Positions 45,541 to 57,535 are shown, numbered from the stretch's first letter. The stretch: DNA of 64,000 bases from Shinella lacus (GCF_010994755.1 NZ_WHSB02000009.1:1-64000); one strand, 5' to 3'. Numbers and translations: made by a program. Notes: generated by a model from the sequence alone, not told the origin.

Positions 45541-46623
45541 ATGACAGTCCTTCTTCACAAGAGCCGCATGGTGCTGGCCGACCGGCTGGCCGATGCCGGC
45601 CTCTGGGCGCTGGCCGCGATCCATCTCTTCATCGCCCTCTCCGTCCTCGTCGTGCTGGCGACCCTCTCCCCCGCCCATGCGCAGGAGCCTGCAGCGTGCG
45701 GCGGCGACAACCTGCTGACGAAATTCGAGAAGGACGACCCGGCCGGCTTCGCCAAGCTGCGCGCCGAGGCGGATGCCGTGCCGAACGGCAAGGGCATCTT
45801 CTGGAAGATCGAGAAGGACGGCAAGCCCGCCTCCTGGCTGCTCGGCACCATGCATGTGACGGACCCGCGCGTGCTCGCCATGCCGGAAGCGGCGCGCACC
45901 GCCTATGCCGATGCCGCCACCATCGTCGTCGAATCGGACGAGATCGCCGACGAGAAGAAGGCGGGTGCCGCCATCATGGCGCGGCCGGACCTCACCATGT
46001 TCACCGACGGAAAATCCATCACCGATTTCCTCGACAAGCAGGATGCGGAGAAGCTTGCGGAAGGCCTGAAGGGGCGCGGCCTGTCGCTCGCCGCCGTCGG
46101 CCGCATGAAGCCGTGGATGATCGCAAGCTTCGTCGCACTGCCCGCCTGCGAGATCGCCCGCAAGACGGCCGGCGCCGCCTTCCTCGACCAGCAGCTCGCC
46201 AAGACCGCGCTCGCCGAAGGCAAAACGCTGAAAGGCCTCGAAACGCTGATCGAGCAGATTTCCGCGCTCGATTCGCTGCCGGTCGAACCGCAGGTCCAGG
46301 GCCTCGTGCAGACGCTGGAGCTCGGCGATACGCTGACGGATGTCATCGAGACGATGAGCCAGCTCTACCTTGCCGGCGATACCGGCATGATCATGCCGAT
46401 GATGCGGGCTTCCGCGCCTGAGACGGACGAGGACGCCAAGGCCTATGCCGACTTCGAGCAGCGCATCATCATCGACCGCAACCACACGATGGCCGAACGC
46501 GCCGCACCGATCCTCGCAAACGGCAACGTCTTCATCGCCGTCGGCGCGCTGCATCTCGCCGGCCCGGAAGGCGTCGTCGAACTCCTGCGCAAGCAGGGCT
46601 TTACGGTAACCGCGGTGAACTGA
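45541..46623 (+). CDS. TraB/GumN family protein
   Basis: 360 residues with an N-terminal signal or anchor helix (about 15-43) leading into a cysteine-bearing region. The family motifs are LLGTMHVTDPR at the start of the domain and VGALHLAGPEGVVELLR near the end, with VVESDEI between. TraB/GumN proteins are related to EreA/Tiki-like metalloproteases, so the conserved His/Glu could form a hydrolytic site; function is not known in rhizobia. The 3' end overlaps the convergent DUF2867 gene by 23 bases. Confidence 0.85.
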   Translation: MTVLLHKSRMVLADRLADAGLWALAAIHLFIALSVLVVLATLSPAHAQEPAACGGDNLLTKFEKDDPAGFAKLRAEADAVPNGKGIFWKIEKDGKPASWLLGTMHVTDPRVLAMPEAARTAYADAATIVVESDEIADEKKAGAAIMARPDLTMFTDGKSITDFLDKQDAEKLAEGLKGRGLSLAAVGRMKPWMIASFVALPACEIARKTAGAAFLDQQLAKTALAEGKTLKGLETLIEQISALDSLPVEPQVQGLVQTLELGDTLTDVIETMSQLYLAGDTGMIMPMMRASAPETDEDAKAYADFEQRIIIDRNHTMAERAAPILANGNVFIAVGALHLAGPEGVVELLRKQGFTVTAVN

Positions 46624-47107
46624 CCCGGCGCCCCACGCCGCACAGCATGGTGCGAACGATCAGCTTGTGGAACGGCATGATGGCGGCGAGGTAAAGCCGG
46701 CCGAGCAGGTTGTTGCGGTGCACGAGCGTCATCACGCTCAGGGTCTGGCCGGTCGGCCGATCCTGCCGGATATCGATGACGATGCGGAAATCGAGATGCT
46801 TGTCGTCGAAACCGAGCACGACCCGGTCGTCGCTGGCGCTCACCACCGGAAATCCGCCGATCTCCACCGCCGATGTCGCGGCCTGTTCCGCCGCCCGCTT
46901 CAGGCCGAAGGGCGCGACCAGCGCATTGCGCAGTGCCATCAGCTTTCGAACCCAGCCCGGCGGATGTTCGAGCGCCAGCCGTGCGGCCTCCCGCGCCGTG
47001 AGATGATCGACGGGCAGGCCGAGCGTGAAGCGATCCGCCCAATCGGCGGCGGGCAGGAGCGGATGCGGAAGCGAGACGGGTCTCGAAACGGGGGACATGA
47101 AGGCCAT
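46601..47107 (-). CDS. DUF2867 domain protein
   Basis: 168 residues. The family segments WADRFTLGLP, PPGWVRKLMALRNALVAPFGLK (in broken form) and GFDDKHLDFRIVIDI are visible. DUF2867 belongs to the START/polyketide-cyclase-like fold and the biological function is unknown. Alternative start at 47098. It overlaps the TraB/GumN gene at its 3' end. Confidence 0.8.
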   Translation of the reverse strand: MAFMSPVSRPVSLPHPLLPAADWADRFTLGLPVDHLTAREAARLALEHPPGWVRKLMALRNALVAPFGLKRAAEQAATSAVEIGGFPVVSASDDRVVLGFDDKHLDFRIVIDIRQDRPTGQTLSVMTLVHRNNLLGRLYLAAIMPFHKLIVRTMLCGVGRRVSSPRLP

Positions 47108-47197
47108 CCTTTACAGCCTGCATGGTGCCCGTGATCGAGCAGAGAGGACAGGCGGCCGGTTGTCGCAGCCGCCCACCCCTGTCGCATATGATCCGGA

Positions 47198-48604
47198 TCA
47201 CATATGGATCGGCTTGAAGAAGGTCGCGAGCGCTGCTTCCTTGACGGCTTCCGACATGGTCGGGTGCGCGTGGCAGGTGCGGCCGAGGTCTTCGGAGGAG
47301 CCGCCGAATTCCATCAGCACGGCGGCCTCGTGGATCATCTCGCCGGCGCCGAAGCCGACGATGTGCACGCCGAGCACGCGGTCGGTCTCCTTGTCCGCCA
47401 GAACCTTGACGAAGCCGTCGGTCGCCAGCATGGCGCGGGCGCGGCCGTTCGCGGTGAACGGGAACTTCCCCGCCTTGTACGCGACGCCCGCAGCCTTCAG
47501 CTCCTCTTCCGTCTTGCCGACGGAGGCGACTTCCGGCTGGGTGTAGACGACGCCCGGAATGACGTCGTAGTTCACATGGCCGGCCTGGCCGGCGAGGATT
47601 TCGGCAACCGCGACACCCTCGTCTTCCGCCTTGTGGGCGAGCATCGGGCCGCGCACCACGTCTCCGAGCGCATAGATGCCGGCAACGTTGGTCTGGAAGT
47701 GGTTGTCGATCTCGACGCGGCCGCGGTTGTCCAGCGCGACGCCGGCTTCCTTGAGGCCGAGGCCTTCGGTGTAGGGCTTGCGGCCGGTGGCGATCAGCAC
47801 GACGTCCGCCTCGATCGTGGCGGCATCGCCGCCCTTGACCGGCTCGAAGGTCACCCTGGCGCCAGCACCTGCCTTCTCCACGCCCGTCACCTTCGCACCG
47901 AGCTTGAACTCCATGCCCTGCTTGGCGAGCATGCGCTGGAACTGCTTGGAGACCTCGCCGTCCATGCCGCCGAGGATCGTGTCGAGATATTCGATGACCG
48001 TGACCTTGGCGCCGAGACGCGCCCAGACCGAGCCGAGCTCCAGCCCGATCACGCCGCCGCCGACGACGATGAGGTGGCCCGGCACCTTTTCGAGCGCGAT
48101 GCCGCCGGTGGACGAGATGATGACCTTCTCGTCGATATCGACGGGAACGCCCGGAATGCCGGCGACGTCGGAACCCGTGGCGATGACGATGTTCTTGGTT
48201 TCGAGAACCTGCTCTTCGCCCTTGTCGTTGGTGACGGAGACCTTGCCAGCACCCAGCACCTTGCCGGTGCCCTGGATGCCGTCGATCTTGTTCTTCTTGA
48301 ACAGGAAGGCGACGCCGTCGACATTCGACTTCACGGTCGCATCCTTGTGCGCCATCATTTTCGGCAGGTTGAGCGTCGGCTTCACGCCGTCGATGCCGAG
48401 GGCTTCCATGCCATGGCCGGCCTGGTGGTAGACCTCGGAGGCATGCAGCAGCGCCTTGGAGGGGATGCAGCCGACATTGAGGCAGGTGCCGCCATAGGTC
48501 TGGCGCTTCTCGACGACCGCAACCTTCATGCCGAGCTGGGCCGCCTTGATGGCGCAGACATAGCCGCCGGGGCCGGAACCGATAACGATGAGATCATATG
48601 CCAT
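47198..48604 (-). CDS. lpdA: Dihydrolipoyl dehydrogenase (E3)
   Basis: 468 residues. The FAD-binding [17 protein letters not shown], the redox pair Cys41 and Cys46 (GGTCLNVGC), the NAD-binding [17 protein letters not shown] and the C-terminal His-Glu dyad HAHPTMSEA are intact. It reoxidises dihydrolipoamide of the 2-oxoglutarate dehydrogenase complex. It is the most downstream gene of the suc region, separated from sucB by four other genes. Confidence 0.97.
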   Translation of the reverse strand: MAYDLIVIGSGPGGYVCAIKAAQLGMKVAVVEKRQTYGGTCLNVGCIPSKALLHASEVYHQAGHGMEALGIDGVKPTLNLPKMMAHKDATVKSNVDGVAFLFKKNKIDGIQGTGKVLGAGKVSVTNDKGEEQVLETKNIVIATGSDVAGIPGVPVDIDEKVIISSTGGIALEKVPGHLIVVGGGVIGLELGSVWARLGAKVTVIEYLDTILGGMDGEVSKQFQRMLAKQGMEFKLGAKVTGVEKAGAGARVTFEPVKGGDAATIEADVVLIATGRKPYTEGLGLKEAGVALDNRGRVEIDNHFQTNVAGIYALGDVVRGPMLAHKAEDEGVAVAEILAGQAGHVNYDVIPGVVYTQPEVASVGKTEEELKAAGVAYKAGKFPFTANGRARAMLATDGFVKVLADKETDRVLGVHIVGFGAGEMIHEAAVLMEFGGSSEDLGRTCHAHPTMSEAVKEAALATFFKPIHM

Positions 48605-48627
48605 GACAAGTCCTTCCTGCGCGGGGC

Positions 48628-49380
48628 CTAGCGGCCGCCGCTGACGTTGAGGGCGGCACCCGTGACGTAGGATGCCGCATCGGAGAGAAGATAGAGAATG
48701 GAATGGGCGACTTCATCGGCCGTGCCCGGCCGCTGCATGGGGATGAGGGACGCCATGTCGCGCGCCCGGTCCGGCAGGCCGCCGGAAGCGTGGATATCGG
48801 TGTCGATGATGCCGGGGCGCACGAGATTGACGCGAACGCCTTCCGTCGCGACCTCGCGGGCAAGCCCGATGGTGAAACTTTCAATGGCGCCTTTACTCGC
48901 GGCATAGTCGACATATTGCCCGGCCGAGCCGAGTTGCGCCGCCACCGACGAGATGTTGACGATCGAACCACCCTTGCCGCCATGTCGTGTCGACATGCGC
49001 CGCACGGCCTCCTGGGCGCAGCGGATCGAGCCCATGACATTGACTGCGAACATGCGCTCCAGCCGCTCGGCGGACATTTCGTCGACGCGCTGCGGCAGGG
49101 CGACGATGCCGGCATTGTTCACCAGCCCTTCGAGCCGGCCGAACGTACCATCGATGGTGGAGAAGATATTGGCGAGGCCGAGTTCGCTGCCGACATCGCC
49201 CTGAACGGGGATCGCCGAGCCGCCCATGGCGTGGATATCCGCGACCACCGCCTCAGCGGCTTCGAGGTTCGACACATAGTTCACGGCGACCTGCCAACCG
49301 GCAGCGCCCGCCATGCGGCAGACGCTGGCGCCGATGCCGCGGCTGCCGCCGGTGACGAGAAGAACGGGCGCTTCCGTCAT
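48628..49380 (-). CDS. Short-chain dehydrogenase/reductase
   Basis: 250 residues of the classical SDR fold: [18 protein letters not shown], catalytic Ser in [15 protein letters not shown], and a C-terminal [10 protein letters not shown]. Glucose/3-oxoacyl reductase-like; substrate unknown. Its start overlaps the stop of the upstream secreted-protein gene by 4 bases, and it precedes lpdA by 23 bases, so it is transcribed with the suc genes or from an internal promoter. Confidence 0.9.
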   Translation of the reverse strand: MTEAPVLLVTGGSRGIGASVCRMAGAAGWQVAVNYVSNLEAAEAVVADIHAMGGSAIPVQGDVGSELGLANIFSTIDGTFGRLEGLVNNAGIVALPQRVDEMSAERLERMFAVNVMGSIRCAQEAVRRMSTRHGGKGGSIVNISSVAAQLGSAGQYVDYAASKGAIESFTIGLAREVATEGVRVNLVRPGIIDTDIHASGGLPDRARDMASLIPMQRPGTADEVAHSILYLLSDAASYVTGAALNVSGGR

Positions 49381-49868
49381 GCGGCACATCCCTTGCGCTT
49401 GAGCACGTCCCAGGGCGCCACCTTGGCCTTGCCCTCGTCCCACAGCGTCGAATAGCGCAGGGACGGGCCGAAGCCGGCGAGCAACAGCGTTTCGGCCGCC
49501 GTGGCGCCCTCGGCGGGCAGCAGGTCTGCTCCACCGGACCCATCGAGCGTATAGATCACGCCTTCCCAGACGGTGCAGGCGGCGATTTCCTCGCCGGTCA
49601 CGTCGCCTTCCGGGCAATTGTGCATGACCATGCCGTTGGAGCGCGCGGGATCGTCGCCGGGCATCACGATGCCGTCGAGCACCACGCCGCTTGAGAGCAC
49701 CTTCACCTTGAAATGATGGCTCGTCGCGGCAGCACTCGACCCGACCGGTTCGAAGGTCAGCTCATAGCCCCCGTCGCGATCCGCATAGATCGCGCGGTCC
49801 TGCCGGCACTCCGCCGCAGAGGCGGCGGTCGCGGCAAAAAGTCCGGCGACGACGAGGGCGGTGCGCAT
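49377..49868 (-). CDS. Secreted protein of unknown function
   Basis: 163 residues with a clear Sec signal peptide (MRTALVVAGLFAATAASAA). The mature part has four cysteines (ECRQDR, HNCPEG, ACTVWEG, KGCAA), suggesting disulfides in the periplasm. No domain is recognised. It lies 3 bases after the LysE gene and overlaps the SDR start by 4 bases (ATGA). Confidence 0.75.
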   Translation of the reverse strand: MRTALVVAGLFAATAASAAECRQDRAIYADRDGGYELTFEPVGSSAAATSHHFKVKVLSSGVVLDGIVMPGDDPARSNGMVMHNCPEGDVTGEEIAACTVWEGVIYTLDGSGGADLLPAEGATAAETLLLAGFGPSLRYSTLWDEGKAKVAPWDVLKRKGCAA

Positions 49869-49871
49869 GGC

Positions 49872-50516
49872 TCAGTGGGCCTTTTCCGTGGCGAGCTTGA
49901 TGCCGAGCGCGATGAAGACGAGGCCGCTGGCGCGATCGATCCACTGGCTCATGCGCGAGAAGGCGGCCCGCATGCGCGGGGTCGTCATGAACAGCGAGAC
50001 GCCGACGAACCAGGCGATGAGGCAGGAGGCCATGACGAGCCCGTAGCCGAACTTGATAGCGATCGGCGTATGGGCACTGACGACGGTCGAGAAGATCGAC
50101 AGGAAGAAGAAGACCGGCTTGGGGTTCAGCGCATTGGCGAGGAAACCGAGACCGAAGGCGCGCAGCGCCGACTGCTCGCCCTTGCCGTCCTCGTTGCCCT
50201 TCACCGCCTCGACGGACATGTCCGTCTTGCCGGCACGCAAGGCCTTGATGCCGATATAAATGAGGTAAGCGACGCCGCACCACTTCACGATGTTGAAGAG
50301 GTAGATCGACTGGGAAATGATGAGGCCGAGGCCGAGGATCGTGTAAGTGACGTGGAACATCAGCGACGTGCCGACGCCGAAGGACGTGATGATCGCCGCG
50401 CGCCGCCCATGCACGATCGACTGGCGCATGACCATGGCAAGGTCGGCACCCGGCGAGACGATGGCGAAGGAAAAGATCGCCATCAACGAGGCGAGTTCCA
50501 GGAAATAGCTGCTCAT
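49872..50516 (-). CDS. LysE-family amino-acid exporter
   Basis: 214 residues with six hydrophobic segments. FAIVSPGADLAMVMRQSI and GFLANALNPKPVFFFLSIF are the LysE/RhtB signatures. It exports amino acids or related metabolites; the substrate is unknown. ATG 50516 starts the family N-terminus MSSYFLELASL. It lies 14 bases downstream of the MAPEG gene. Confidence 0.9.
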   Translation of the reverse strand: MSSYFLELASLMAIFSFAIVSPGADLAMVMRQSIVHGRRAAIITSFGVGTSLMFHVTYTILGLGLIISQSIYLFNIVKWCGVAYLIYIGIKALRAGKTDMSVEAVKGNEDGKGEQSALRAFGLGFLANALNPKPVFFFLSIFSTVVSAHTPIAIKFGYGLVMASCLIAWFVGVSLFMTTPRMRAAFSRMSQWIDRASGLVFIALGIKLATEKAH

Positions 50517-50530
50517 GGGATACCTGTCTC

Positions 50531-50944
50531 CTAGAAGATGACCACGCCCGCCATGACCGCGAGGCCCACCAGCGCGACGAGCCAGACAATCGAACGGATA
50601 TAGGGAATGCCTGCCAGATAGAGCGGAAGATAGACGAGCCGGGCGATAAACCACAGCCAGGCGCCGGCCAGTCCCCAGCCCGCCGGATCACCCGCGATGG
50701 CAAGCGCCAGGGCGAGGGCGACGAAGCCGGGATAGGTTTCCCGAAAATTGGCCGACGCGCGGCCAGCGCGTCCGGCAAGCTTGCCTGTCGGCTCCCGCCC
50801 GCCATCCCGCGGGCCGGCATTCCAGGCGGAACCGAGTTCACGCGTGGAAAGCACGCCCTGGAGCCCGATATGGAAGACGAGCAGCGCCACGCTCAATGCC
50901 AGAAGCACGAGCATGGGCGAAGACGCTGACGCTGCCGCTTCCAT
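50531..50944 (-). CDS. MAPEG-family membrane protein
   Basis: 137 residues, four helices, with NFRETYPGFVALAL and WLWFIARLVYLPLYLAGIPYIRS as MAPEG signatures. The family includes membrane glutathione transferases and eicosanoid enzymes in eukaryotes; in bacteria the role is not known. It starts 12 bases downstream of sucB, so it is likely part of the suc operon transcript. Confidence 0.85.
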   Translation of the reverse strand: MEAAASASSPMLVLLALSVALLVFHIGLQGVLSTRELGSAWNAGPRDGGREPTGKLAGRAGRASANFRETYPGFVALALALAIAGDPAGWGLAGAWLWFIARLVYLPLYLAGIPYIRSIVWLVALVGLAVMAGVVIF

Positions 50945-50956
50945 GGCTATCCCCTT

Positions 50957-52195
50957 TTAGAGATCGAGAACGAGGCGTTCCGGATCTTCCAGGCTGTCCT
51001 TGACGCGGACCAGGAAGGTCACGGCTTCCTTACCGTCGACCATGCGGTGATCGTAGGAAAGCGCCAGATACATCATCGGACGGATGACGATCTGGCCGCC
51101 GACGACGACCGGGCGCTCCTGGATCTTGTGCATGCCGAGGATGCCGGACTGCGGGGCATTCAGGATCGGCGAGGACATCAGCGAGCCGTAGACACCGCCG
51201 TTCGAAATGGTGAACGTGCCGCCCTGCATGTCGGCCATGGAGAGCGCGCCGTCACGGGCGAGCTTACCGAGGCGACCGATATCCTTTTCGATTTCGGCGA
51301 TCGACATCTGGTCGGCATCGCGCACGACCGGAACGACGAGGCCCTTGTCCGTGCCGACGGCGACGCCGATGTGGCAGTAGTTCTTGTAGATGATGTCGGT
51401 GCCGTCGATCTCGGCGTTGACAGCCGGCAGTTCCTTCAGCGCGTGCGTCACGGCCTTGGTGAAGAAGCCCATGAAGCCGAGCTTCACGCCGTGCTTCTTC
51501 TCGAACAGGTCCTTGTAGCGGTTGCGCAGGTCCATCACGGCCGACATGTCCACCTCGTTGTAGGTGGTGAGCATGGCGGCGGTGTTCTGCGCGTCCTTGA
51601 GGCGGCGGGCGATCGTCTGGCGCAGGCGCGTCATCTTCACGCGCTCTTCGCGCGGCGCATCAGCCTCGGAGGAGGCCGCACGGGCGACAACCTTCACCGG
51701 CTCGGCAGCAGCGGCCGGCGTCGAGGCCGTAACACCCTTGGCGACAGCGGCGAGCACGTCGCCCTTCAGCACCTGGCCGCGCTTGCCGGAACCATCGACC
51801 TGGTCGGCGGAGATATTGTTTTCGGCGAGCAGCTTGGCGGCCGAGGGTGCAGCCGGCATGGAAGACGCAGCCGCGGCGGGCTTGGCTTCGGCAGCCGGAG
51901 CGGCCGCAACCTTCTCGACCTTTTCGGCGGCGGCAGGCGCGCTGGCACCGGCGGAACCGCTCGCAGAGATCTGGCCGAGCAGGCCGCCCGGCTCGACCGT
52001 GTCGCCGGCATTCGCGACGATTTCCGACAGGACGCCAGCGGCCGGTGCCGGCACTTCGATCGTCACCTTGTCGGTTTCGAGCTCACAGAGCGGCTCGTCG
52101 GCCTTGATGACGTCGCCGACCTTCTTGAACCAGGTGCCGACGGTCGCTTCGCTGACGGATTCTCCCAAAGTCGGGACGCGGATTTCGGTAGCCAT
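50957..52195 (-). CDS. sucB: Dihydrolipoyllysine succinyltransferase (E2 of 2-oxoglutarate dehydrogenase)
   Basis: 412 residues. One lipoyl domain (1-80) with the attachment lysine Lys43 in [14 protein letters not shown], then an Ala/Pro-rich linker, an E1/E3-binding domain ([19 protein letters not shown], in broken form), and a C-terminal acyltransferase domain with [13 protein letters not shown] (catalytic His). It follows sucA by 54 bases. Confidence 0.97.
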   Translation of the reverse strand: MATEIRVPTLGESVSEATVGTWFKKVGDVIKADEPLCELETDKVTIEVPAPAAGVLSEIVANAGDTVEPGGLLGQISASGSAGASAPAAAEKVEKVAAAPAAEAKPAAAASSMPAAPSAAKLLAENNISADQVDGSGKRGQVLKGDVLAAVAKGVTASTPAAAAEPVKVVARAASSEADAPREERVKMTRLRQTIARRLKDAQNTAAMLTTYNEVDMSAVMDLRNRYKDLFEKKHGVKLGFMGFFTKAVTHALKELPAVNAEIDGTDIIYKNYCHIGVAVGTDKGLVVPVVRDADQMSIAEIEKDIGRLGKLARDGALSMADMQGGTFTISNGGVYGSLMSSPILNAPQSGILGMHKIQERPVVVGGQIVIRPMMYLALSYDHRMVDGKEAVTFLVRVKDSLEDPERLVLDL

Positions 52196-52249
52196 GAGTG
52201 TTTTCCGTTCGTTGTATCTTTGTCGCGGTTACGGAGTGCTAGGGCGGGA

Positions 52250-55246
52250 TCAGCCGCCCAGCGCGTCCTCGAGGAAGGCGGCGAGCTGCGCGAGGTGCTT
52301 CGACATCAGGCCCGTTGCAGGCGACGCCGCGGCCGGACGGCCGGTGTAGCGCACGCGCTGGTACTTGGCGTCGATATGGGCGAGCACCCATTCGAGATAG
52401 GGGTCGATGAACGCCCAGCCACCCATGTTCTTGGGCTCTTCCTGGCACCAGACCATCTCGGCATTGCGGAAACGCGACAGCTCGTTGATCAGCGCCTTGG
52501 CCGGGAACGGATAGAGCTGTTCCAGGCGCAGCAGGTAGACGTCGTCGATGCCGCGCTTTTCGCGCTCTTCCAGAAGGTCGTAATAGACCTTGCCCGAGCA
52601 CATCACGACGCGACGAATCTTGGCGTCCTTCTGCAACTTGATCGGGCCGTCCTTGATGACCTCGGCGTCGTCCCACAGCAGGCGGTGGAACGAGCTTTCG
52701 CCCGCCATTTCCGACAGCGAGGAGACGGCGCGCTTGTGGCGCAGCAGCGACTTCGGCGTCATCATGATCAGCGGCTTGCGGAAGTCGCGTTTCACCTGGC
52801 GGCGCAGGATGTGGAAGTAGTTCGCCGGCGTCGTGACGTTGGCGACCTGCATGTTGTCCTCGGCGCACATCTGCAGCCAGCGTTCGAGGCGGGCGGAGGA
52901 ATGTTCCGGACCCTGGCCCTCATAGCCGTGCGGCAGCAGGCAGACGAGGCCCGACATGCGCAGCCACTTGCGTTCGCCCGACGAGATGAACTGGTCGAAG
53001 ACGACCTGCGCACCGTTGGCGAAGTCGCCGAACTGGGCTTCCCACAGCGTCAGCGCATTCGGACGGGCCAGCGAATAGCCATATTCGAAACCGAGCACGG
53101 CCTCTTCCGAGAGCATCGAGTTGATGACCTCGTAGCGGGCCTGCGTCGGCGCCAGGTTGGCGAGCGGGATGTAGCGGTCTTCGGTCTCCTGGTCGTAGAG
53201 CACCGAATGGCGCTGCGAGAATGTGCCGCGTTCGCAATCCTGGCCGGAAAGGCGGATCTTCGTGCCCTCGACGCAGAGCGTGCCGAAGGCAAGCGCTTCG
53301 CCCATCGCCCAGTCGATGCCCTCGCCCGTCTCCACCATCTGCATGCGGTTGTCCATGAACCGCTGGATGGTCTTGTGGGCCTTGAAACCGTCCGGGATCG
53401 TCGAGATCTTGCGGCCGATTTCCTTGAGCTGCTTCATCGGCACCGAGGTCTTGCCGCGGCGCTGTTCGTCCTGGTTGTCGGCCGAGCGCAGGCCCGACCA
53501 GGCACCGTCCAGCCAGTCGGCCTTGTTCGGCTTGTAGGACTGGCCGGCCTCGAACTCCTGTTCGAGATTGGCGCGCCAGTCGGCCTTCATCTTCTCGAAT
53601 TCGCCTTCACTGATCACGCCCTCGGCAATGAGGCGCGCGCCATAGATGTTGACGACCGTCTTGTGGGCGCGGATCGCCTTGTACATCTTCGGCTGCGTGA
53701 ACGCCGGCTCGTCGCCTTCGTTATGGCCGAAGCGGCGGTAGCAGAACATGTCCAGCACGACCGGCTTGTGGAACTTCATGCGGAATTCGGTGGCGATCTT
53801 GGCGGCGTAGGTCACCGCTTCCGGATCGTCGCCGTTCACATGAAAGATCGGCGCCTCGATCATCTTCGCCACGTCGGAGGGATAGGGCGAGGAGCGCGAG
53901 AAGGCCGGGTTCGTGGTGAAACCGATCTGGTTGTTGATGATGACGTGCACCGTGCCGGCGACGCGGTGGCCGCGCAGGCCCGACAGGCCGAGGATTTCAG
54001 CCGTCACGCCCTGGCCGGCAAAGGCGGCATCGCCGTGCAGAAGCAGCGGCATGACCTGGGCGCGTTCGAAGAGCGGGATGATGTCGCCCTCGAAGACCTT
54101 CGCCATCTGGTCCTGCTTGGCGCGGGCCTTGCCCATGACGACCGGGTTGACGATCTCAAGGTGAGAGGGGTTCGCTGTCAGCGACAGGTGCACCTTGTTG
54201 CCGTCGAACTCGCGGTCCGAGGAGGCGCCGAGGTGGTACTTCACGTCGCCGGAGCCTTCGACTTCGTCCGGCGCGTAGGAGCCGCCCTTGAACTCGTGGA
54301 AGACGGCGCGGTGGGGCTTGGCCATCACGTTGGTCAGAACGTTGAGGCGGCCGCGATGCGCCATGCCGAGCACGATTTCCTTCAGGCCGAGCTGGCCGCC
54401 GCGCTTGATGATCTGTTCGAGCGCCGGGATCAGCGCTTCACCGCCATCGAGGCCGAAGCGCTTGGTGCCCTTGTACTTGACGTCGATGAACTGCTCGAAG
54501 CCTTCCGACTCGATCAGCTTCTGCAGGATGGCCTTCTTGCCCTCCGGCGTGAAATCGACACCCTTGTTCTGGCCTTCGATGCGCTCCTGGATCCAGCCCT
54601 TTTCTTCCGGGTTGGAAATGTGCATGAACTCGACGCCGATCGTCGAGCAATAGGTGCGCTCGAGGATATCGACCATCTCGCGGATCGTCGCGTATTCAAG
54701 GCCGAGCACGTTGTCGATGAAGATCTTGCGATCAAGATCCTTGTCCTCGAAACCATAGTTCGAGGGCGAAAGCTCGTGATAGTCCTCGACGGGTGCCGCG
54801 ATGCCGAGCGGGTCGAGCTTTGCATGCAGGTGGCCGCGGGCGCGGTAGGCGCGGATCATCATGATGGCGCGCACCGAGTCGCGCGTCGCCTGGTTGACGT
54901 CGGCCTGGTTGACGGGCGCGCCGGTCTGGACCGCGGCGGCTTCCGCCTTGGCCTGGACCTTCTTCTCAAGCACCTTCTCGACGACGCCCCAGTTGCCGTC
55001 GAGCGCCGAGACGAGCTCGCCATTGGCCGCGATCGGCCAGTTGGCGCGCTTCCACGAGGCGCCCTTGGCGGCCTTCACGATGTCGGAGGGCTGGTCTTCC
55101 AGCGCCTTGAAGAAGGCCTGCCACTCTTCGCCGACGGAAGCGGGGTCCGCCTCATACTTCGCGTAGAGCTGTTCGATATAGGCCGCGTTCGCCCCGTCAA
55201 GGAAGGACGTGGCGAGAAATTGTTCGTTGGCGTCTAGTCGTGCCAT
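52250..55246 (-). CDS. sucA: 2-oxoglutarate dehydrogenase E1 component
   Basis: 998 residues, the full size for a proteobacterial OGDH E1. The N-terminus MARLDANEQFLATSFLDGAN and the inner DVKYHLG and HRGRLNVL segments, the ThDP-binding LLHGDAAFAGQGV region and the C-terminal E2-interacting end are intact. It decarboxylates 2-oxoglutarate in the TCA cycle. It follows sucD by 148 bases, the longest gap in the cluster, where a second promoter could lie. Confidence 0.98.
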   Translation of the reverse strand: MARLDANEQFLATSFLDGANAAYIEQLYAKYEADPASVGEEWQAFFKALEDQPSDIVKAAKGASWKRANWPIAANGELVSALDGNWGVVEKVLEKKVQAKAEAAAVQTGAPVNQADVNQATRDSVRAIMMIRAYRARGHLHAKLDPLGIAAPVEDYHELSPSNYGFEDKDLDRKIFIDNVLGLEYATIREMVDILERTYCSTIGVEFMHISNPEEKGWIQERIEGQNKGVDFTPEGKKAILQKLIESEGFEQFIDVKYKGTKRFGLDGGEALIPALEQIIKRGGQLGLKEIVLGMAHRGRLNVLTNVMAKPHRAVFHEFKGGSYAPDEVEGSGDVKYHLGASSDREFDGNKVHLSLTANPSHLEIVNPVVMGKARAKQDQMAKVFEGDIIPLFERAQVMPLLLHGDAAFAGQGVTAEILGLSGLRGHRVAGTVHVIINNQIGFTTNPAFSRSSPYPSDVAKMIEAPIFHVNGDDPEAVTYAAKIATEFRMKFHKPVVLDMFCYRRFGHNEGDEPAFTQPKMYKAIRAHKTVVNIYGARLIAEGVISEGEFEKMKADWRANLEQEFEAGQSYKPNKADWLDGAWSGLRSADNQDEQRRGKTSVPMKQLKEIGRKISTIPDGFKAHKTIQRFMDNRMQMVETGEGIDWAMGEALAFGTLCVEGTKIRLSGQDCERGTFSQRHSVLYDQETEDRYIPLANLAPTQARYEVINSMLSEEAVLGFEYGYSLARPNALTLWEAQFGDFANGAQVVFDQFISSGERKWLRMSGLVCLLPHGYEGQGPEHSSARLERWLQMCAEDNMQVANVTTPANYFHILRRQVKRDFRKPLIMMTPKSLLRHKRAVSSLSEMAGESSFHRLLWDDAEVIKDGPIKLQKDAKIRRVVMCSGKVYYDLLEEREKRGIDDVYLLRLEQLYPFPAKALINELSRFRNAEMVWCQEEPKNMGGWAFIDPYLEWVLAHIDAKYQRVRYTGRPAAASPATGLMSKHLAQLAAFLEDALGG

Positions 55247-55394
55247 GGTGTTTCGCGGGCGCCGCGCCCGCCTCCCGAACGATCGTGTTGACCGGGCTTT
55301 CCCCGGATTGCCGCCCGCCGCAGGCCTGTCCGCCGCGCGCCGGGAAGAGACGGATCGGCCGGCATTTTCAGCCGGCCCACCCAGTTTTGATGTT

Positions 55395-56297
55395 TCAGCC
55401 CTTCAGGACTTCGACGAGCGTCTTGCCGAGGCGGGCCGGCGATGGCGAAACGCGGATGCCCGCGGATTCCATCGCCGCGATCTTGGATTCCGCGTCACCC
55501 TTGCCGCCGGAGACGACAGCGCCGGCGTGGCCCATGGTACGGCCCTTCGGAGCGGTGCGGCCCGCGATGAAGCCGGCCATCGGCTTCTTGCGGCCCTTCT
55601 TGGCTTCGTCGATGAGGAACTGTGCCGCATCTTCTTCCGCCGAGCCGCCGATTTCGCCGATCATGATGATGGAGGTCGTGGCGTCGTCCGCCAGGAACAT
55701 TTCCAGCACGTCGATGAATTCGGTGCCCTTGACCGGGTCGCCGCCGATGCCGACGGCCGTGGTCTGCCCGAGGCCTTCGTTGGAGGTCTGGAACACTGCT
55801 TCATAGGTAAGCGTGCCGGAGCGCGAAACAATACCGACCGAACCCTTGCGGAAGATCGAGCCCGGCATGATGCCGATCTTGCATTCTTCCGGCGTCAGGA
55901 TGCCCGGGCAGTTCGGGCCGAGCAGGCGCGAGGAGGAGCGGTCGAGGCGGGCCTTGACGCGCACCATGTCGGCCACCGGAATGCCTTCGGTGATGCAGGT
56001 GATGAAGGGAATTTCCGCTTCGATCGCCTCGATGATCGCGTCCGCGGCACCTGCCGGCGGAACGTAGATCACGGAGGCGTCCGCGCCGGTCTTTTCCTTG
56101 CCTTCGGCAACCGAGGCGAAGATCGGCAGGCTTTCGCCCTTCGAGCCGGTCCAGGTTTCGCCGCCCTTCTTCGGGTGGATGCCGCCGACCATCTGCGTGC
56201 CGTAATAGGCGAGCGCCTGTTCGGTGTGGAAGGTGCCGGTCTTGCCGGTCAGGCCCTGAACGAGGACCTTGGTGTTCTTGTTGACGAGAATCGACAT
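55395..56297 (-). CDS. sucD: Succinyl-CoA synthetase alpha subunit
   Basis: 300 residues. The CoA-binding fold [13 protein letters not shown], the CPGILTPEE segment and the phosphorylated-histidine region [17 protein letters not shown] are present. With SucC it makes ATP or GTP from succinyl-CoA. It follows sucC by 17 bases. Confidence 0.98.
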   Translation of the reverse strand: MSILVNKNTKVLVQGLTGKTGTFHTEQALAYYGTQMVGGIHPKKGGETWTGSKGESLPIFASVAEGKEKTGADASVIYVPPAGAADAIIEAIEAEIPFITCITEGIPVADMVRVKARLDRSSSRLLGPNCPGILTPEECKIGIMPGSIFRKGSVGIVSRSGTLTYEAVFQTSNEGLGQTTAVGIGGDPVKGTEFIDVLEMFLADDATTSIIMIGEIGGSAEEDAAQFLIDEAKKGRKKPMAGFIAGRTAPKGRTMGHAGAVVSGGKGDAESKIAAMESAGIRVSPSPARLGKTLVEVLKG

Positions 56298-56314
56298 GAG
56301 GTCAGGTCCTTCAA

Positions 56315-57508
<1,194 letters not shown>

Positions 57509-57535
57509 GGGGAAAATCCTGTCCTGATGCCGGGA

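Noticed and set aside
47185-47206. Palindrome around GATCCGGATC at the lpdA stop as a regulatory site
   Set aside because: The outer arms are out of register by one base, it overlaps the stop codon, and there is no gene start it could control.
50957-55246. Very long antisense frame opposite sucA-sucB (about 1,400 codons), and similar ones opposite secA, sdhA and the PPIase-argJ region
   Set aside because: They mirror the codon pattern of strongly expressed GC-rich genes (few stops in the complementary frame). The translations are repeat-like Arg/His/Asp/Val-rich text with no domain, no ribosome-binding site, and they cross several real genes.
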